DNA of 64,000 bases from Pararhizobium sp. YC-54 (GTDB lineage: Bacteria > Pseudomonadota > Alphaproteobacteria > Rhizobiales > Rhizobiaceae), in the NCBI RefSeq assembly GCF_025847205.1, contig NZ_JAOYTH010000008.1:186001-250000 (forward strand), written 5' to 3'. This document shows positions 8,092 to 17,172 of the stretch, piece by piece. Positions within the stretch are counted from its first letter, which is position 1, and the number at the start of each line of letters is the position of its first letter. The translations under genes were made by a program, and so were the position numbers. The notes beneath the pieces were generated by a model. It saw only the letters and a list, made by a program, of their open reading frames with translations, did not search any database and had not been told where the DNA came from.

Positions 8092-8484
8092 ATGAACAAC
8101 CTTTTACCCGAACTGCATGAGGGTCATGCCCCGATCACGCTGCATCAGCTGTTTCGCGATGCACTGGAAGCCTATGACGATTGGGATGACGAAACGGACG
8201 TTCCCGTGGTTTACCACCTGGGCATGCCTGTGCCGATCGGGCGGGTATTCGACCATATGCGAAACTGCACCGATATCCTGCCGAACAATATGGTCAGCGC
8301 CATCACCGAAAGGTTGACCAAACCGTGGAACAGCGATAGCCCGCTGGACGAAATGACGTTTTCGACCGCCGCCCGTGTCATGTGCGTCATGGTGCGCAAG
8401 AGACAGCTGCAACGCAGCGGCAGCGACATCGGCGCTTTCATCCGCCGGTTTGAGAAACTGCGTGCCGGCCGCGTCGATCCATGA
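8092..8484 (+). CDS. Hypothetical protein, 130 aa
   Basis: ATG 8092 with GAGGA at 8080-8084 gives a soluble, acidic-then-basic protein (MNNLLPELHEGHAPITLHQL...) with no signal peptide or membrane segment. I do not recognise a family. The N-terminal half is rich in acidic residues (YDDWDDETDVP) and the C-terminal half is predicted helical and basic (MVRKRQLQRSG...RRFEKLRAG). It stands alone between the liv terminator and the next gene, with its own ribosome binding site. Coding status rests on frame length, the Shine-Dalgarno match and residue composition. Confidence 0.6.
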   Translation: MNNLLPELHEGHAPITLHQLFRDALEAYDDWDDETDVPVVYHLGMPVPIGRVFDHMRNCTDILPNNMVSAITERLTKPWNSDSPLDEMTFSTAARVMCVMVRKRQLQRSGSDIGAFIRRFEKLRAGRVDP

Positions 8485-8724
8485 TGTTTCGCGCGGACCA
8501 AAACCGCTTCCGGTGCGGCCTCAGGCGGGGCGCTTCAAGCGGTGACCCACTAAGTAACGGAAACCTATCAGGATTTAACAGGGCGTGAAAACGGCTTGAT
8601 AGGATAGGCTGTCCGTGTTTAAAATGATTAAATACATAGAGTATGCCGTATATTTATGAACTGGCGTTTGCGTAGGGGTGCCAAGGTTCAACCATCCAGC
8701 CGCATGATGCGGGGAGGAAATGAT

Positions 8725-10122
8725 ATGACGGTTCACGGTCTTTCGTCGCCCTTCAGTCGTCACAGCGATCAGCCTTTGCAGATCGCCATCATCGGCCGGG
8801 GTTTTTCCGGCCTGATGATGGCGATTGCTCTGTTGAAGTCGGTCAAGCAGCCATTCCGGCTGCGCATGTTCGATCCCCGGCCGATCATCAGCGGCGGCCA
8901 GGCGCTGGCGACGGCACGATCCACCGAAATCCTCAACAGCCGTGCCCGCGATCTCTCCGTTTCAACCGGAGAACCCAAGGATTTCACCCGCTGGCTGCAG
9001 GCGAATGCGCCGTTTCGCGAGGCCGTTTCGGCTGCAATCCCAGGCTTCGGCCAGATCTTCGTGCCGAAGGCGACGTTCAGCGATTATGTCTATCAACGCT
9101 TCTCTGAAGCGCTGGCGCAGCGGACGGATGTCGCGGTGCAGATGTCCAACGAGGGCATCACCCATATCCGCCGCAACGATAACGGCCTGTTCACCCTCCG
9201 ACTGGCCGATGGCAGTGAGGCCGTCTACAACACGGTTGTTCTTGCCACCGGATACGGTTTGAAAGCGCCGCTGGAGACGGGCGGACAGGCTATGGACGCT
9301 GATTTGCCTGAGCGCCCTAAGACGCGCCGGCATGTGGTCGTGATGGGCAATGGACTGCGCGCCGTCGATCAGGTTCTGCAATTGCGCGACGGCGGCTTTA
9401 CAGGCCACGTCACCATCCTGTCGCGCCGCGGCTTCCTGCCGCAGCCGCACACCCGGATGCCGGCGGATGCGGTCTTTCCGGCGCAGCCGATGCCCTCACA
9501 ACTGCGCAACATCGTCCGTTTCGTGCGCGAAGCCTGCGCGGAGGCGGAAGAAAACGGCTGGAGCTGGCAGGCCGCGATGAACGGCCTGCGCAAGCGCGCC
9601 CGCACCCTTTGGGCATCGCTGCCGCCGAGCGAGAAACGGCAGTTCAACCGGCATCTGCGCGCAATCTATGACAGCCATCGCAACCGGCTTCCGGCCGATG
9701 TGCATGCAAGGCTGGAACGCGAATTCGCCAGCGGCCTGACCGAACTGAAGCGCGGAACCACCCTGAAACGCACGCCTGATGGCCTTCTGGTCCGATGGGC
9801 GGGGCAGGCGGCCGCAAGCCATTTCGCTGCCGACGAGGTGATCGATTGCCGCTGCCTGTCGCCGGACCTCAAGGACCCCGTCGTGACCGACCTTCTTGAC
9901 GCAGGGCTGGCTGCAACAGACGAGCTGGATCTGGGGCTCGCCGTTAATCCTGCCGGGGAACTGATCACGCCGAAGGGCCGGCCGGCCGGCCTTTTCGCCA
10001 TCGGCCCCCTCGGGCTCGGCTCGCTCCCCGATATTGATCTCGTTCCGGAGATCGTCACGCAGACCTATGCCGCCGCGACGTTGATCGGGGCACGGTCACT
10101 GCCGCAGTTGCAGGCGAGCTAA
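8725..10122 (+). CDS. FAD/NAD(P)-binding oxidoreductase (HpyO/NAD_binding_9-like)
   Basis: 465 aa. ATG 8725 is chosen over ATG 8656 and 8704 because GGGGAGGA lies at 8711-8718. The N-terminus carries a Rossmann dinucleotide motif IAIIGRGFSGLMMAIALL (about residues 20-37), a second conserved stretch TVVLATGYG and a second nucleotide-binding segment VVVMGNGLRAVDQVL near residue 207. This is the pattern of single-component FAD/NAD(P)-binding proteins of the FAD_NAD_binding_9 group, several of which are annotated as hydroxynicotinate/urate-type hydroxylases. The substrate is unknown. It is transcribed alone, 602 bp upstream of ssuD start to start of gap excluded; no operon link is evident. Confidence 0.7.
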   Translation: MTVHGLSSPFSRHSDQPLQIAIIGRGFSGLMMAIALLKSVKQPFRLRMFDPRPIISGGQALATARSTEILNSRARDLSVSTGEPKDFTRWLQANAPFREAVSAAIPGFGQIFVPKATFSDYVYQRFSEALAQRTDVAVQMSNEGITHIRRNDNGLFTLRLADGSEAVYNTVVLATGYGLKAPLETGGQAMDADLPERPKTRRHVVVMGNGLRAVDQVLQLRDGGFTGHVTILSRRGFLPQPHTRMPADAVFPAQPMPSQLRNIVRFVREACAEAEENGWSWQAAMNGLRKRARTLWASLPPSEKRQFNRHLRAIYDSHRNRLPADVHARLEREFASGLTELKRGTTLKRTPDGLLVRWAGQAAASHFAADEVIDCRCLSPDLKDPVVTDLLDAGLAATDELDLGLAVNPAGELITPKGRPAGLFAIGPLGLGSLPDIDLVPEIVTQTYAAATLIGARSLPQLQAS

Positions 10123-10263
10123 TACCCGCGCAATTGCTCCACCAAACCAGCCGGTATCACGCTGCGGCGTTCGCCGGCGCCAGTCTCACCTTTCCCGTCG
10201 CTGAACGGCGCTGGCCTCCAGTTGGGCGCAAAGTCTCAAGAAGACCGGAACGGAGAACGGATT

Positions 10264-10297
10264 TTTCATACATGATAAAATTTATAGATATTATAAT
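10264..10297 (+). promoter_or_regulatory. AT-rich promoter region ahead of ssuD
   Basis: A consensus -10 TATAAT lies at 10292-10297 in a strongly AT-rich stretch, about 78 bp upstream of the SsuD start. No good -35 is found at the right distance (ATACAT or TACATG is the best available), which suggests activator dependence, as is usual for sulfonate-utilisation genes. The remainder of the 10123-10374 gap shows nothing else definite. Confidence 0.45.
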
Positions 10298-10374
10298 TTT
10301 GCGATCGGTACCATTTCCGGAAAAACTACGCGACGACCCATTCCGCATCTCGCGCACGCTGGAGACAATCGCAC

Positions 10375-11544
10375 ATGAGCACCGTTCCGGAAAAAATCGA
10401 CGTTCTCTGGTTTCTGCCGACCCACGGCGACAGTCGCTATCTCGGCACATCGATCGGCGGCCGCAATGTCGATCTCAACTACCTGAAACAGGTCGCGCAG
10501 GCGGCCGACACGCTGGGTTACTTCGGCGTGCTGATCCCGACCGGCCGCAGTTGCGAGGACAGCTGGATCGTTGCCTCGGCGCTCGCGCCCCTGACGGAAA
10601 AACTGCGCTACCTCGTCGCCGTGCGCCCGGGCCTTCTCAGTCCGACGCTGGCCGCCCGCATGACCGCAACGCTCGACCGGATCTCCAACGGCCGCCTGCT
10701 GATCAATGTCGTCACCGGTGGTGATCCGATCGAGAACAAGGGTGACGGCATCCATTATTCGCATGAGGAACGCTACGAGGTCACCGAAGAGTTCATCAAC
10801 ATCTACAAGGCCGTCCTGCGCGGCGAAGACGTCACCACCAAGACCAAGCATTTCGACGTCGAGGATGCGAAACTTCTGTTCAAGCCGGTCCAGGAACCGC
10901 ATCCGCCGCTCTATTTCGGCGGTTCCTCCGGCGTCGGCCAACAGGTCGCCGCCCGCACGATCGACAAATACCTGACCTGGGGCGAACCACCCGAGGATGT
11001 CGAAAAGAAGGTGGCGGAGGTGCGGGCGCTCGCTGCCGCGCAAGGCCGCGAGGTCACCTTCGGCATCCGCCTTCACGTCATCGTCCGCGAGACGGCCAAG
11101 GAGGCATGGACGGCGGCCGACGAGCTGATCAAATATGTCGACGACGACACGATCGCCGCGGCCCAAAAAGTTTTCGAGCGGATGGATTCCGTCGGCCAGA
11201 GCCGGATGAGCAAGCTGCACGGCGGCCGCAAGGACAAGCTGGAGATCAGTCCGAACCTGTGGGCCGGCGTCGGGCTGGTTCGCGGCGGAGCCGGAACGGC
11301 CCTGGTCGGCGACCCGGATCAGGTCAAGGCCCGGATCGACGAATACCGCCAGATCGGCATCGATACCTTTATCTTCTCAGGTTACCCGCATCTGGAAGAA
11401 GCCTACAAGTTCGGCGAGCTTGTCTTGCCCAACCTGCCGCTGAGCCACCCGGTCAGGACCCACAAACCCAGTGCCAATACCGGCCCGTTCGGCGAAACGA
11501 TCGCCGGCGATCACCGCCCGGCGCTCAAGGTATCGCAGTCCTGA
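10375..11544 (+). CDS. ssuD: FMNH2-dependent alkanesulfonate monooxygenase (SsuD family)
   Basis: 389 aa, close to the 381 aa of the E. coli enzyme. It is a luciferase-like TIM-barrel protein whose N-terminus ([19 protein letters not shown]) and segments such as [21 protein letters not shown] and [15 protein letters not shown] are highly SsuD-like. SsuD uses FMNH2 and O2 to release sulfite from alkanesulfonates, supplying sulfur when sulfate is scarce. No ssuE flavin reductase or ssuABC transporter lies next to it, so the reduced flavin must come from elsewhere; the flavin reductase-like gene at 56411 is distant and differently controlled. Confidence 0.9.
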   Translation: MSTVPEKIDVLWFLPTHGDSRYLGTSIGGRNVDLNYLKQVAQAADTLGYFGVLIPTGRSCEDSWIVASALAPLTEKLRYLVAVRPGLLSPTLAARMTATLDRISNGRLLINVVTGGDPIENKGDGIHYSHEERYEVTEEFINIYKAVLRGEDVTTKTKHFDVEDAKLLFKPVQEPHPPLYFGGSSGVGQQVAARTIDKYLTWGEPPEDVEKKVAEVRALAAAQGREVTFGIRLHVIVRETAKEAWTAADELIKYVDDDTIAAAQKVFERMDSVGQSRMSKLHGGRKDKLEISPNLWAGVGLVRGGAGTALVGDPDQVKARIDEYRQIGIDTFIFSGYPHLEEAYKFGELVLPNLPLSHPVRTHKPSANTGPFGETIAGDHRPALKVSQS

Positions 11545-11577
11545 AACAGATAAGGCCCATCGGCGTTTTTAATTGTG

Positions 11578-11600
11578 ACGCTGCGATTAAATCGTAGCGT
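11578..11600. terminator. Hairpin after ssuD
   Basis: A 10-bp stem with one G-T pair (ACGCTGCGAT at 11578-11587, ATCGTAGCGT at 11591-11600) and loop TAA begins 34 bp after the ssuD stop. There is no T-tract after it on the plus strand, so it may be a weak or Rho-assisted terminator. Confidence 0.45.
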
Positions 11601-11651
11601 TCAACCGTTAACCAGGGCAGTGACCACAGTCAGGTCGCTGCCCGTGTTCGG

Positions 11652-11680
11652 TTGACAAACTCCAGGCGAGCCTAAAGAGT
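11652..11680 (+). promoter_or_regulatory. Possible promoter of the alpha-2-macroglobulin/pbpC operon
   Basis: A perfect -35 TTGACA lies at 11652-11657, 65 bp upstream of the ATG at 11722. The -10 is poor (AAGAGT at 17-bp spacing or TAAAGA at 15 bp). Only the -35 is strong, so the call is tentative. Confidence 0.4.
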
Positions 11681-11721
11681 AAAACCGGTCAAAACGGCAG
11701 CGTTGGGGAGGACTTTTGTCT

Positions 11722-14700
11722 ATGCGCGCGTTTATCCGGTTTTCAGCGATCATTTTGAGCATCCTTGCATTTTCACCCGCGATCCGCGCGGAAGAAACAG
11801 GCCGGCATATCGTCACCACCCAGGATGGCGATTATTTCGGCTTCGACCTGCGGACGGCGCAGAATGTCTCCCTTGCCGACTGCGAGAAGGTCTGCGTCGC
11901 AGATTCCTCTTGCCGCGCTTTCACCTACAATCCGAAGGTGAAATGGTGCTTCCTCAAATCCGACTATAACAAGCTGAATACGTTCGCCGGCGCGATCGCC
12001 GGCAAGATCGTCGATGCGACAGCGGCGGAACCGGACATCGGCGCACCGCCGGCATTGGCCTTCGTCACCGAACAGCTTCTGACCGATGCCCGGGCAACGA
12101 AAGACAATCTCTCGGTGCTGGCAGATCAGGACGTTCTGGGTCTCAATGGCCGCAAGGCTGCCGCCTACCGCGAACTCACGGCCGGCAATGTCGGCCCGGC
12201 GCTGCAGGCGTTTCAGGGCGCGCTGTCCATTACTCCCGACGATGGTGCGTTGTGGGCGGAAGCCGCGCGTGCGGCAAACCGCGTCGTCGGCAATACCGAT
12301 TTGGCCACGCAGGCGTCGCTTGCAGCGCTCAACGCCTATCAATTGTCGCGCACCACTCAGGCGCGGGCAGAGGCGCTTGCCCTCCTGGCGACAGCGCTGA
12401 AGAACGTTGAGAATTTTCGGGGTGCTCTCAGCGCCTTCAAGGCCAGTCTTGAACTGGTCGAAGCCAAGTCCGTTCGCGCCGAATATACCGACCTTCGCAC
12501 GCGTCAGGGTTTTCGCGTGACCGAACACACAGTCGATTCCGACAGCGCCACGCCACGGGTCTGCGTCCAGTTTTCCGAGCCGCTGGTCAAGGCCGGCGTC
12601 GATTACACGCCGTTCGTCCTTCTGGACGGTGCAGCGCCCAAGGCGGTCGAAGCCAAGGGCAGCGAGATCTGCGTCGAGGGCCTGAGCCACGGCCAGCGTT
12701 ACAAGGTGGCCTTCCGCTCGGGCCTGCCGTCGTCCGTCGATGAACCGCTGGAAGCCAACGTCAATCTCGATGTCTACATTCCGGATCGGGCGGCGATGGT
12801 GCGCTTTACCGGCGACAGCTTCGTGCTGCCGGGAACGGCCCGTCGCGGTATCCCGATCGTTTCGGTCAATACCGCCAGCGCCAACCTGAAGCTCTACCGC
12901 ATCGGTGACCGCAACATCGCCTCGCTGCTCACGGCCTCGCAATTCCTGACACAACTCGACGGCTACAGCGCCCAGCGCATCCAGGATGAAAACGGCGAAA
13001 TGGTCTGGCAGGGATCGATCGACATTTCGACCGACCTCAACAAGGAAGTCGTCACCAGCTTTCCGGTCGATGAAGCCCTGCCGCAGCGCAAGCCCGGCGT
13101 CTACGTGCTGACAGCAGTATCCGCGACGGGCGCGTCCAACGAGTGGGACAGCCAGGCGACGCAATGGTTTGTCATTTCGGATATCGGCCTGTCCACCTAT
13201 TCCGGCACCGACGGTCTCTCGGTTTTTGCCCGGTCGCTCGCATCGGCCAGGCAGCTGGCCGGCATCGAACTGACGCTTCTTGCCAAGAACAATGAAATCC
13301 TCGGGACTGCCACCACCGACGCCGACGGCCGCGCGACATTCGACGCCGGCCTGCTGCGCGGCACCGCCGCCATGACGCCAGCGGTCATCACCGCGAAGAG
13401 CGGTACGGACGATTTCGTTTTCCTCGACCTGACGCGGGCCGGCTTTGACCTGTCCGATCGCGGCGTCACCGGGCGGACAGCACCGGGTGCCATCGATGTG
13501 CTGACCTGGACCGAACGCGGCATCTACCGCGCCGGCGAGACCGTGCACGTCTCCGCCCTTGCCCGCGACAGCGCCTCGGTGGCGATCGAAAAACTGCCGC
13601 TGACCTTCATCTTCATGCGTCCGGATGGCGTCGAGGACCGCCGCGTTGTCAGCGACGGCGGACTGGCTGGCGGCTATGCGCTCGATCTCCCCCTGCAGCC
13701 GAATGCCATGCGTGGCACCTGGACCGTGCAGATATTTACAGACCCCAAGGGCACGGCGATCAGTGAGAAGCAATTCCAGGTCGATGACTTCGTGCCCGAC
13801 CGGGTTGAGTTCGACATGGCGAGCACCGTCAGGCAGATCGAGATCGATACGCCGGCGCCGATTACCATCGATGGCCGCTTCCTTTATGGCGCACCGGCAG
13901 CAGGGCTGGAACTCGAGGGAGAAGTCGGCCTGAAGCCGACCCGCGAAAGCGCCGGCTTCAAGGGCTACTTCTTTGGCCTCGCCGATGAGGAGGCGACAGA
14001 AGACAGCCGCACGACGCTCGATGGGCTGGAGCCGCTCGATGAGGACGGCAAGGCGACGTTCGATGTCAACCTGACGGACGTACCCTCGACCACGCAGCTG
14101 CTCAACGCCAATATCACCGTGCGCGTTCAGGAAGCCGGCGGCCGCGCCGTCGAGCGGTCCCTGACGCTGCCGGTCAAGCCGGCGGGCGCCATGATCGGCA
14201 TCAAACCGGAATTTTCCGGCGAGCTTGCAGAAAACGCGGTCGGCAAGTTCCACGTCATCGCCATCGACCAGAGCGGCGTGAAGCAGGCCAAAACCGGCCT
14301 GACCTGGAAGCTGCTGCGCGTCGAGCAGGACTATCAGTGGTACCGCGACGGCACGGCCTGGAAATATGAGCCGGTGACATCGACCAAGCAGGTCTCGACC
14401 GGCACGCTTGATGTCACCACGGAAGGCGGCGAAATCGCCCTGTCCGCTGACTGGGGCCGTTACCGCCTCGAAGTCGAGACGGCCGATATCGATGGACCGG
14501 CAACCAGCGTCGAATTCGATTCCGGCTGGTATGTCACCGCCAGCTCGACGGAGACGCCGGATGGCCTGGAGGTCGCGCTCGACAAGCAGAACTATGCGAT
14601 CGGCGACACCGCCAAGCTGCGCGTCTCGCCACGTTTTGCCGGCGAAGTTCTGGTCACGATCGGCTCGGAAAAACTGGTCGCCACGAAAACCGCGACCATT

Positions 14701-17172
14701 CCTGCCGAAGGCGGTGAGATCGATATTCCGATCACTGCAGATTTCGGTGCGGGCGCCTATGTCACCGCGACGCTGTATCGTCCGGGCGATGCGCAGGAAA
14801 GCCGCATGCCGATGCGTGCCATCGGCATCAAGTGGCTGGCCGTCGATCCCGCCGACCGCAAGCTGTCCGTCAAGCTCGGCCTTCCGGAAAAGACGCTGCC
14901 CCGGCAGACGCTGAATATTCCGGTCGAAGTGACCGGGGCAGGGGTGGGCGACGAGGCCTATGTTACGGTCGCCGCCGTCGATGTCGGCATTCTCAATCTC
15001 ACCCGCTACGAAGCACCCGATCCGGACGGCTGGTATTTCGGCCAGCGCCAGCTCGGCCTTGAAATCCGCGACCTCTACGGACGGCTGATCGATGGTTCGC
15101 TCGGTGCGACCGGGCGGCTGCGCACCGGCGGTGACGGCGGACAGATGCCGCTTCAGGGCAATCCGCCGACCGAAAAGCTGGTGGCATTCTTCTCCGGCCC
15201 GGTCCAGCTCGATGCAGGCGGCAAGGCGATCGTCAGTTTCGATATCCCGCAGTTTAACGGCACCGCCCGCGTCATGGCCGTCGCATGGTCGAAGGCCGGC
15301 GTCGGCCATGCCTCGACCGATGTCGTCATCCGCGATCCGGTCGTGGTGACGGCAAGCCTGCCGCAATTCCTGGCGCCCGGCGACAAGGCGGAAATGCGGC
15401 TCGACATCGCCAATACCGATGGCCCGGCTGGCGACCTGAACCTGAAGGTGACGAGCAGCTCGGCCGTGGTGATCGACGCTGCGCAAGCCGAACAGACCTT
15501 CAGCGTCAAGCCCGGCGGTAAATTCGACCTGACGCTGCCGCTCTCCGGCGTTCATCCCGGCGAGGGTGCGATCTCGATCGAGCTGACCAGCGCCGACGGC
15601 CTGTCGCTGCAGCAGTCGGTCTCCGTTGCGGTGCGGCCGGCCGCCCTGCCGGTGACGACCCGGCATCCTTTGACCATACAGCCGAATGACAGCCTGACGG
15701 TCGATGGCGATCTTTTGGCCGAAAGCATGCTGCAGGGATCGGCTGTCAGCATCAGCGTGACGCGGTCCGCGGCCTTCGATATTCCGGCCCTTCTGACATC
15801 GCTTGACCGTTACCCTTATGGTTGCGCCGAGCAGACAACCAGCCGGGCGCTGCCCTTGCTCTATCTGAGTGAACTTGCCAAGCAATCCGGGCTGCCGGAG
15901 GATGGTGACGTCCAGAAGCGGGTGCAGGAAGCGATCTACCGGGTGCTGTCCTACCAATCCTCGACCGGCAGCTTCGGCCTCTGGAGCCCCGGTTCCGGCG
16001 ATCTCTGGCTCGACGCCTATGTCACGGACTTCCTGACACGGGCCCGCGAACAGAAGTACCAGGTGCCGGACCAGGCCATGGTGCAGGCGCTCGACAATCT
16101 GCAGAATGCGATGAGCTACGATATCGACATGAAGAGCCAGGGCAACGAAATCGCCTACTCTCTCTATGTGCTCGCCCGTAACCGCAAGGCGGCGATCAGC
16201 GATCTGCGTTATTATGCCGACACCAGGCTCTCGGAATTCCCGACGCCACTGTCGAAGGGGCACCTGGCCGCCGCTCTTGCCCTCTACGGCGATGCGCAGC
16301 GCTCGCAGAGCATTTTCGAAGATGCGCTGCAGATGTCGACAACCGCAACCAATGCCAGCCTTGATCGCTCCGATTACGGCTCAGCCTTGCGTGACAATGC
16401 CGCCGTGCTGACGCTCGCAGCCGAAGCCCGGCCGGTGCCGACGATCATCCCGCAGCTCGCCAAGATCGTCGCCCGCGAGTGGGAACATCAATCCTACACG
16501 AGCACGCAGGAACAGATGTGGACACTGCTTGCCGCCCGCGCCATCCAGGGCGGGGACAGCGATATCAACCTCGACATCAACGGCACGCCGCGCAGCGGCG
16601 GCTATGCCGCGCGGCTGACCGGCGACGAAATCCTCGATCAACCGGTGACGATCACCAACCGGTCGAGCGAGCCGGTGGCTGCCGTGGTGACGACCGTTGC
16701 GGCGCCAGCGCTGCCGCTGCCCGCCGGTGGCAATGGTTTCAGCATCGAGCGGACCTACTACACGCTTGACGGCGAGGAAGCCAATGTCACGGAGGCCAGG
16801 CAGAACGAGCGCTATGTCGTCGTCATCAACGCCACGGAAAGCAACAGCTGGCCGTCGCGCGTGCTGATTACCGACCTTCTGCCGGCCGGTTTCGAGATCG
16901 ACAATCCGACGCTTGTCGATAGCGCCAAGCTGTCGAATTTCGAATGGATCGGCGAAGTCGAGGCGGCCCATACGGAGTTCCGCAGCGATCGCTTCGTCGC
17001 CGCCTTCGATCGCTCGGCCGGGGACAACCGCGCGATCACCGTCGCCTATGTCGTGCGCGCCGTCACACCGGGCACCTACGATCATCCGGCCGCCAGCGTC
17101 GAGGACATGTACCGGCCGCAATTCTCCGCGCGCTCCGCGATGGGGCGCATGGAGGTTCAGGCGGTCGAGTAA
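11722..17172 (+). CDS. Bacterial alpha-2-macroglobulin (YfhM/ECAM-like) with N-terminal PAN/Apple domain
   Basis: 1816 aa from ATG 11722 (GGGGAGGA at 11705-11712). A signal peptide of about 24 residues lacks a lipobox cysteine, so the protein is probably soluble in the periplasm, unlike the lipoprotein of E. coli. Next comes a cysteine-rich PAN-like domain (DCEKVCVADSSCRAFTY, about residues 54-80), then macroglobulin domains, and the thioester motif CAEQ at residues 1368-1371 within YPYGCAEQTTSRALPL. The intact thioester implies covalent trapping of attacking proteases. It overlaps pbpC by 1 bp (TAATG); the A2M-PBP1C pairing is known from many bacteria and suggests protection during envelope repair. 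Confidence 0.92.
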   Translation: MRAFIRFSAIILSILAFSPAIRAEETGRHIVTTQDGDYFGFDLRTAQNVSLADCEKVCVADSSCRAFTYNPKVKWCFLKSDYNKLNTFAGAIAGKIVDATAAEPDIGAPPALAFVTEQLLTDARATKDNLSVLADQDVLGLNGRKAAAYRELTAGNVGPALQAFQGALSITPDDGALWAEAARAANRVVGNTDLATQASLAALNAYQLSRTTQARAEALALLATALKNVENFRGALSAFKASLELVEAKSVRAEYTDLRTRQGFRVTEHTVDSDSATPRVCVQFSEPLVKAGVDYTPFVLLDGAAPKAVEAKGSEICVEGLSHGQRYKVAFRSGLPSSVDEPLEANVNLDVYIPDRAAMVRFTGDSFVLPGTARRGIPIVSVNTASANLKLYRIGDRNIASLLTASQFLTQLDGYSAQRIQDENGEMVWQGSIDISTDLNKEVVTSFPVDEALPQRKPGVYVLTAVSATGASNEWDSQATQWFVISDIGLSTYSGTDGLSVFARSLASARQLAGIELTLLAKNNEILGTATTDADGRATFDAGLLRGTAAMTPAVITAKSGTDDFVFLDLTRAGFDLSDRGVTGRTAPGAIDVLTWTERGIYRAGETVHVSALARDSASVAIEKLPLTFIFMRPDGVEDRRVVSDGGLAGGYALDLPLQPNAMRGTWTVQIFTDPKGTAISEKQFQVDDFVPDRVEFDMASTVRQIEIDTPAPITIDGRFLYGAPAAGLELEGEVGLKPTRESAGFKGYFFGLADEEATEDSRTTLDGLEPLDEDGKATFDVNLTDVPSTTQLLNANITVRVQEAGGRAVERSLTLPVKPAGAMIGIKPEFSGELAENAVGKFHVIAIDQSGVKQAKTGLTWKLLRVEQDYQWYRDGTAWKYEPVTSTKQVSTGTLDVTTEGGEIALSADWGRYRLEVETADIDGPATSVEFDSGWYVTASSTETPDGLEVALDKQNYAIGDTAKLRVSPRFAGEVLVTIGSEKLVATKTATIPAEGGEIDIPITADFGAGAYVTATLYRPGDAQESRMPMRAIGIKWLAVDPADRKLSVKLGLPEKTLPRQTLNIPVEVTGAGVGDEAYVTVAAVDVGILNLTRYEAPDPDGWYFGQRQLGLEIRDLYGRLIDGSLGATGRLRTGGDGGQMPLQGNPPTEKLVAFFSGPVQLDAGGKAIVSFDIPQFNGTARVMAVAWSKAGVGHASTDVVIRDPVVVTASLPQFLAPGDKAEMRLDIANTDGPAGDLNLKVTSSSAVVIDAAQAEQTFSVKPGGKFDLTLPLSGVHPGEGAISIELTSADGLSLQQSVSVAVRPAALPVTTRHPLTIQPNDSLTVDGDLLAESMLQGSAVSISVTRSAAFDIPALLTSLDRYPYGCAEQTTSRALPLLYLSELAKQSGLPEDGDVQKRVQEAIYRVLSYQSSTGSFGLWSPGSGDLWLDAYVTDFLTRAREQKYQVPDQAMVQALDNLQNAMSYDIDMKSQGNEIAYSLYVLARNRKAAISDLRYYADTRLSEFPTPLSKGHLAAALALYGDAQRSQSIFEDALQMSTTATNASLDRSDYGSALRDNAAVLTLAAEARPVPTIIPQLAKIVAREWEHQSYTSTQEQMWTLLAARAIQGGDSDINLDINGTPRSGGYAARLTGDEILDQPVTITNRSSEPVAAVVTTVAAPALPLPAGGNGFSIERTYYTLDGEEANVTEARQNERYVVVINATESNSWPSRVLITDLLPAGFEIDNPTLVDSAKLSNFEWIGEVEAAHTEFRSDRFVAAFDRSAGDNRAITVAYVVRAVTPGTYDHPAASVEDMYRPQFSARSAMGRMEVQAVE

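Noticed and set aside
11773..16263. Very long (1496-codon) minus-strand frame opposite the macroglobulin gene
   Set aside because: Antisense shadow caused by high-GC codon bias; the plus strand has a signal peptide, thioester motif and good ribosome binding site.
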